This document shows, in pieces, positions 60,721 through 64,000 of a stretch of 64,000 nt of DNA. Both the position numbers and the translations under genes were made by a program. How positions within the stretch are numbered: the first letter of the stretch is position 1; the number at the start of each line of letters is the position of its first letter. The notes under the pieces were generated by a model. That model had not been told where the DNA came from, did not search any database, and was given only the letters and a program-made list of their open reading frames with translations. The stretch is from assembly GCA_004352715.1 (NCBI GenBank), contig SCFE01000029.1, positions 2,071,006 to 2,135,005 of the forward strand, read 5' to 3'. Source of the DNA: Hofstenia miamia. Lineage: Eukaryota; Xenacoelomorpha; Acoela.

Positions 60721-61667
60721 TAATTTAATTAAAATTATAATTGAAATCCAGTGTATTTTCAGCAGCGTGCGCAGGTGTAATTACGGCTATTTTCCTATTG
60801 TTCAAGGTGCTCATTATACGCAGTGATGGGATTTGATTTCTCGCCATTGTTGTCTACTGGAACAATTTCATTCGCTTGAAGTGTTCTCTTCTCTATAATT
60901 ACCCGCCATTCCAGTAAGCTTTGATTTTCCACAGATGTCTTGGCTATTGATTTCTGGCATGCACTGAGATTTATTGATTACTATTTTTATTCTTTCTATT
61001 AATTAATTGCCCTAAAGCCACCCCAAAATACTTGTTATATTTAGAATTTTAAATCTAAACAGTGCTAACCTCAAATCTGCATTTTATTGCTCAAAGGCAT
61101 TCTTTGCTGATCTTAAACAAGATGTTCGAAAGAAAAAATTATATTGTTCAGGGATCGTTAGATTTTAATCGCGATTAATCGTATGAAAAAAAATTTTGGC
61201 GATAGATTAATCGTAATCGCTGCTGCCAGGAGATTAAAAATCGCGATTAATCGTCGATTAATCTACTTCTGATTAAAAATATTCAAAATACAATATATCA
61301 ATTGAAAGATATTGAAAATAGGCGAACTTGTAGAAAAGCGACAATTTTCAGCGAAAACCGATCTCACCGAATAACATTATTACAATGCAATTTGTCATAC
61401 ACTATAAGCGATTATGTATTAAAATGATATGAAAAGTCAAAAACTTTAAATTTATATATATGGGGGTGATGGCTTCGTCAGGTATTCTACAAGCCTTAAT
61501 CTTAATCAGAATTTAGTAATAACACTAAACAAAAATTTGATTATTTTATTGAATAAATAGTAAACAAATCTTAATAAACCTTAGTTTGTAATATAATGAA
61601 ATGAAGATTGTAGTTAATTTTCAAAATCCATATTACTATATTAAATTGAAATTTAATATAACTCTAT

Positions 61668-61975
61668 CAGGGTTTTCGAGTACTCGGAATGTTAAGAACT
61701 CAATCTCGAAAAAGCGCAAAACTCGATCGGAACAACTCGGAAGAGAAATCATCAAAACTCGAACTCGATCGAAAATACGGTAAAAATTAAATTATTTCAA
61801 ATTTCAATTTCTTTATTTTTTAGCTTATTATAACTGTACAATAAATGTTTTTACCCAAACAAATTCGGAATTAGAAGAAAACTCGATCGAATTCGGAATT
61901 TTCTTTAAGAAAATACTCGAACACGCAACGTAAAAACTCGAACTCGATCCGAGTAACTCGAACTCGATTTGAACT
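61668..61975. repeat. CTCGA-rich repeat nested in the hAT element
   Basis: CAGGGTTTTCGAGTACTCGG opens a stretch with about ten ACTCGAACTCGATC-like words. The same opening, mutated, occurs at 21811. No closing inverted end seen. Confidence 0.45.
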
Positions 61976-62463
61976 GTATTGTTATACAAATTTTTCTTTA
62001 AAAATTGTGATCAATTGAACTCATATGCATTTTGCTCGTAAAAGGGCAAAAAAGGACACTGGTTATTCCAATTAATGAAGATATTTCACTTAAGATAAAG
62101 ACTTGATTTAAATCAAAAGTCTATAGATTTGCTCAAATATACTGTTACATATTGAAATTTTTTAGTTAAAGATAATTATTTTTACATGACTTCGTGGTTT
62201 TATATGCTATATTGCTTAAATATATATCGCGTGCTATCGCGTGTTATCACGTGCTGCAAATATGCTGAATTATGACAAGTTATCGGTCAATATAGATTAT
62301 ATTTTAAACTTTTTGAGTATTTTATTGTATTTCCTATCGTTTTTTACCCTAAATTAGTGTTTATTTTGTCCGCGTGCTCCGCGTGTCGCTATTCTACAAG
62401 TTCGCCTTGAAAATAAAAAATATCAACTATTATTGTTATTTGAGATTATTTCCTGAAGTCATT

Positions 62464-62673
62464 TTACTCCATGTGCTTGTTAGGGTAAAGAAATATTTGG
62501 ATCTCTAAGTCGAGGGGTAATATACGATTTTGGAAATCAGATAGAGCATAACCAGCTTTGCTGAACAGTCTCTCAACCTGATTAGAAATTGGCGTGATAA
62601 AATCGAGGATCCTTATATATAGAATTAGGCGACATCCGACGCTTCCTAAGTATGTTAGATGCCTAATCATCAC
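62464..62673 (-). pseudogene. hAT transposase C-terminal dimerisation domain relic
   Basis: PISNQVERLFSKAGYALSDF followed by QNRILPLDLEIQIFLYPNKH matches the hATC pattern (S-x-x-x-E-R-x-F-S-x-A-G ... R-N-R-L ... E-x-L-I-F-L ... N). The reading frame begins only about 250 bases inside the element end, so the zinc finger and RNase-H-like catalytic core are missing. It lies within the hAT element 61149-62927. The domain normally mediates transposase dimerisation; this piece cannot transpose by itself. Confidence 0.75.
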
Positions 62674-62935
62674 GCTCTTCTTCCATGTTCGGTGTTAAGG
62701 TTTTCTTTTGTAAAACATATGACACAAGAATAGTGGCCATAGATATGATATCAAAACGAAAATGACAAAACGTAACTGAATGCATAAGCATCAAATTAAT
62801 TAGAATAATCTAGATTAATCGAGTACGCTGTTTACGATTAATCTAATCTACTTGACCAACACGATAGATTAATCCATCCGATTAATCTCGATTAATCGCG
62901 TTGACGATTAATCATGTTGGATCCCTGATATTGTT

Positions 62936-63966
62936 AATCAGCTTCCCGCGTAGTCTTTAGATTTTTGACATATTCTTTTGATGTCGTGCGGTCGAGCCGA
63001 AGTGTGATTCTTAAAATACATGTAATGGAATTAGTCAAGTGATCAAATCTAATTAATGGACTACAGAATACTGAAAATTGTTAGTGTTACTCTACCATGT
63101 TCTGAAAATTCTCTTTGGTGTAAATTTTTGGAACTGTTTCAATACTTTTGACTAAGGCTTTCGGAAGATGAATGCAAAAACGTTGTCAACATCTTAAGTT
63201 AAAATATGTTTATAATTGTTAGCCTAATGGTGAAAACTGTTGATCCTTTCTATGAATATATAATTTCTATTTAAAAACCGAATTTCATCAAGCATTTTAA
63301 TTCGTTTTCCATATATTCGCGTAGGAGATATCTAAAATGTTGAAGACTAAAGTATGTATTTTGAATTTCAGGATATTCATTTTTGACGCTTCCTATAATT
63401 GATAATGGAAGACATTATTATCCTGAAAAGGTCACGAAATTTTAAGAATGATAAAACATAACAAATTACAATACAATGACAAGGATTTGTGTTAACGATG
63501 CATGAAACAGGAATTTTCTGCTTCTTCGAGTATGATTCTGTTTAACAGTTCAAACAGAATGTTTTCCTGAAGTCTTTTGATCTTAAGACATGAATTTCTT
63601 TCGCAGACAAGTTGCCTCTTAGCCGCATTTCATTTGTTTTGCTTTATATTCAAATTTCATGCGCTTTTCCAATTGTTCCACGATCTGTCATTTTAAATTG
63701 CTGTATTCTTTTTAAATGAGTCTTTCGATATAGTTTTTCAAGAGAGGAATCTTATAACCGCTATTCGTTTCAAATTATCTCCACTACACCGAAATGGAGT
63801 ACGTCTAAATTTATTAAAAGAAATTACTTCTATTACGAACTACCTGCAATCAATTTTATTGCTGTTTATTGCTTTCCCACAATTTGTTTCCTTCGATTAA
63901 ATCGCGGTCTACGACTTTAAAATCAGAGTTCTAATGTTTTATTTATTGTTCGTCAAACATAATACA

Positions 63967-63968
<2 letters not shown>
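62936..63968. other. AT-rich non-coding stretch
   Basis: Nothing recognisable as a gene; presumed intron of the KCTD-like gene or intergenic DNA. Confidence 0.4.

Positions 63969-64000
<32 letters not shown>
63969..64000. repeat. (TA)n microsatellite at window end
   Basis: Alternating AT continuing to the last base. Confidence 0.9.

Larger units (their letters stand above)
61149..62927 (-). mobile_element. hAT transposon, internally deleted, with 8-bp target duplication
   Basis: ATATTGTT directly flanks both sides (61141-61148 and 62928-62935). Both ends begin CAGGGATC reading inward, as an inverted repeat. Just inside, GATTAATCG and CGCGATTAATCG recur many times on both sides (61170-61265 and 62810-62915), like the subterminal binding sites of hAT transposases. 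Near 62464-62673 the minus strand keeps a relic of the transposase C-terminus, and there is too little room for the rest, so it is a non-autonomous deletion derivative. A CTCGA-rich segment (61668 to about 61975) may be a nested insertion. Confidence 0.85.

Overview
The window looks like a piece of an AT-rich invertebrate animal genome. Genes are split by AT-rich introns with GT...AG borders, (TA)n tracts and transposon remains are frequent, and one gene belongs to an animal-specific family (KCTD8/12/16). I cannot name the species. No bacterial operon, CRISPR array, rRNA or tRNA gene is visible.

Host genes: (1) 28433-32930 (+), a complete four-exon gene for a GTDC1-type glycosyltransferase, the tRNA-queuosine mannosyltransferase family, about 350 aa. 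(2) 35170-36291 (-), a single-exon gene for a 373-aa membrane protein with about 10 segments, resembling the chloroquine-resistance-transporter-like branch of the drug/metabolite transporter superfamily. (3) 45291-52225 (-), the last four exons of a KCTD8/12/16-like gene (BTB domain plus the GABA-B-receptor-auxiliary C-terminal domain); its first exon(s) are not in view. Weaker exon-like stretches lie at 6264-7849 and 13760-13894.

Mobile DNA, left to right: the 5' half of a Ty3/gypsy-type LTR retrotransposon (LTR 526-1436, tRNA-Trp-like primer site, decayed gag, protease and start of RT) is interrupted by a LINE endonuclease ORF that runs into a 1-kb gap. The 3' end of the same family (internal sequence plus LTR) lies at 16584-18389. 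Further right are a FLYWCH/MULE-like remnant (19.3-19.7 kb), a PIF/Harbinger-like MITE family with TAA target duplications (23.4 and 37.7 kb), a minus-strand LINE reverse transcriptase (25.4-26.8 kb), a LINE C-terminal fragment inside a GTDC1 intron (31.9-32.6 kb), a hAT-type MITE with an 8-bp target duplication (41.3-41.55 kb), a terminal-inverted-repeat element at 55.2-55.5 kb, and a hAT element (61149-62927) with an 8-bp duplication and a transposase C-terminal relic. A diverged repeat family with the core ACGCTYATARCTC occurs in at least eight places, several of them in KCTD introns.

The assembly is imperfect. Most multi-kilobase and (TA)n gaps are marked by N runs, and several N characters join exact local duplications (30.1-30.3, 35.9-37.0, 59.3-59.5, 60.3-60.7 kb) that are probably contig overlaps or misplacements rather than biology. 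The three host genes do unrelated jobs and form no functional cluster. The observations I would follow first are the intronless CRT-like gene, the intact hAT and MITE insertions with target duplications, and the dispersed repeat family.
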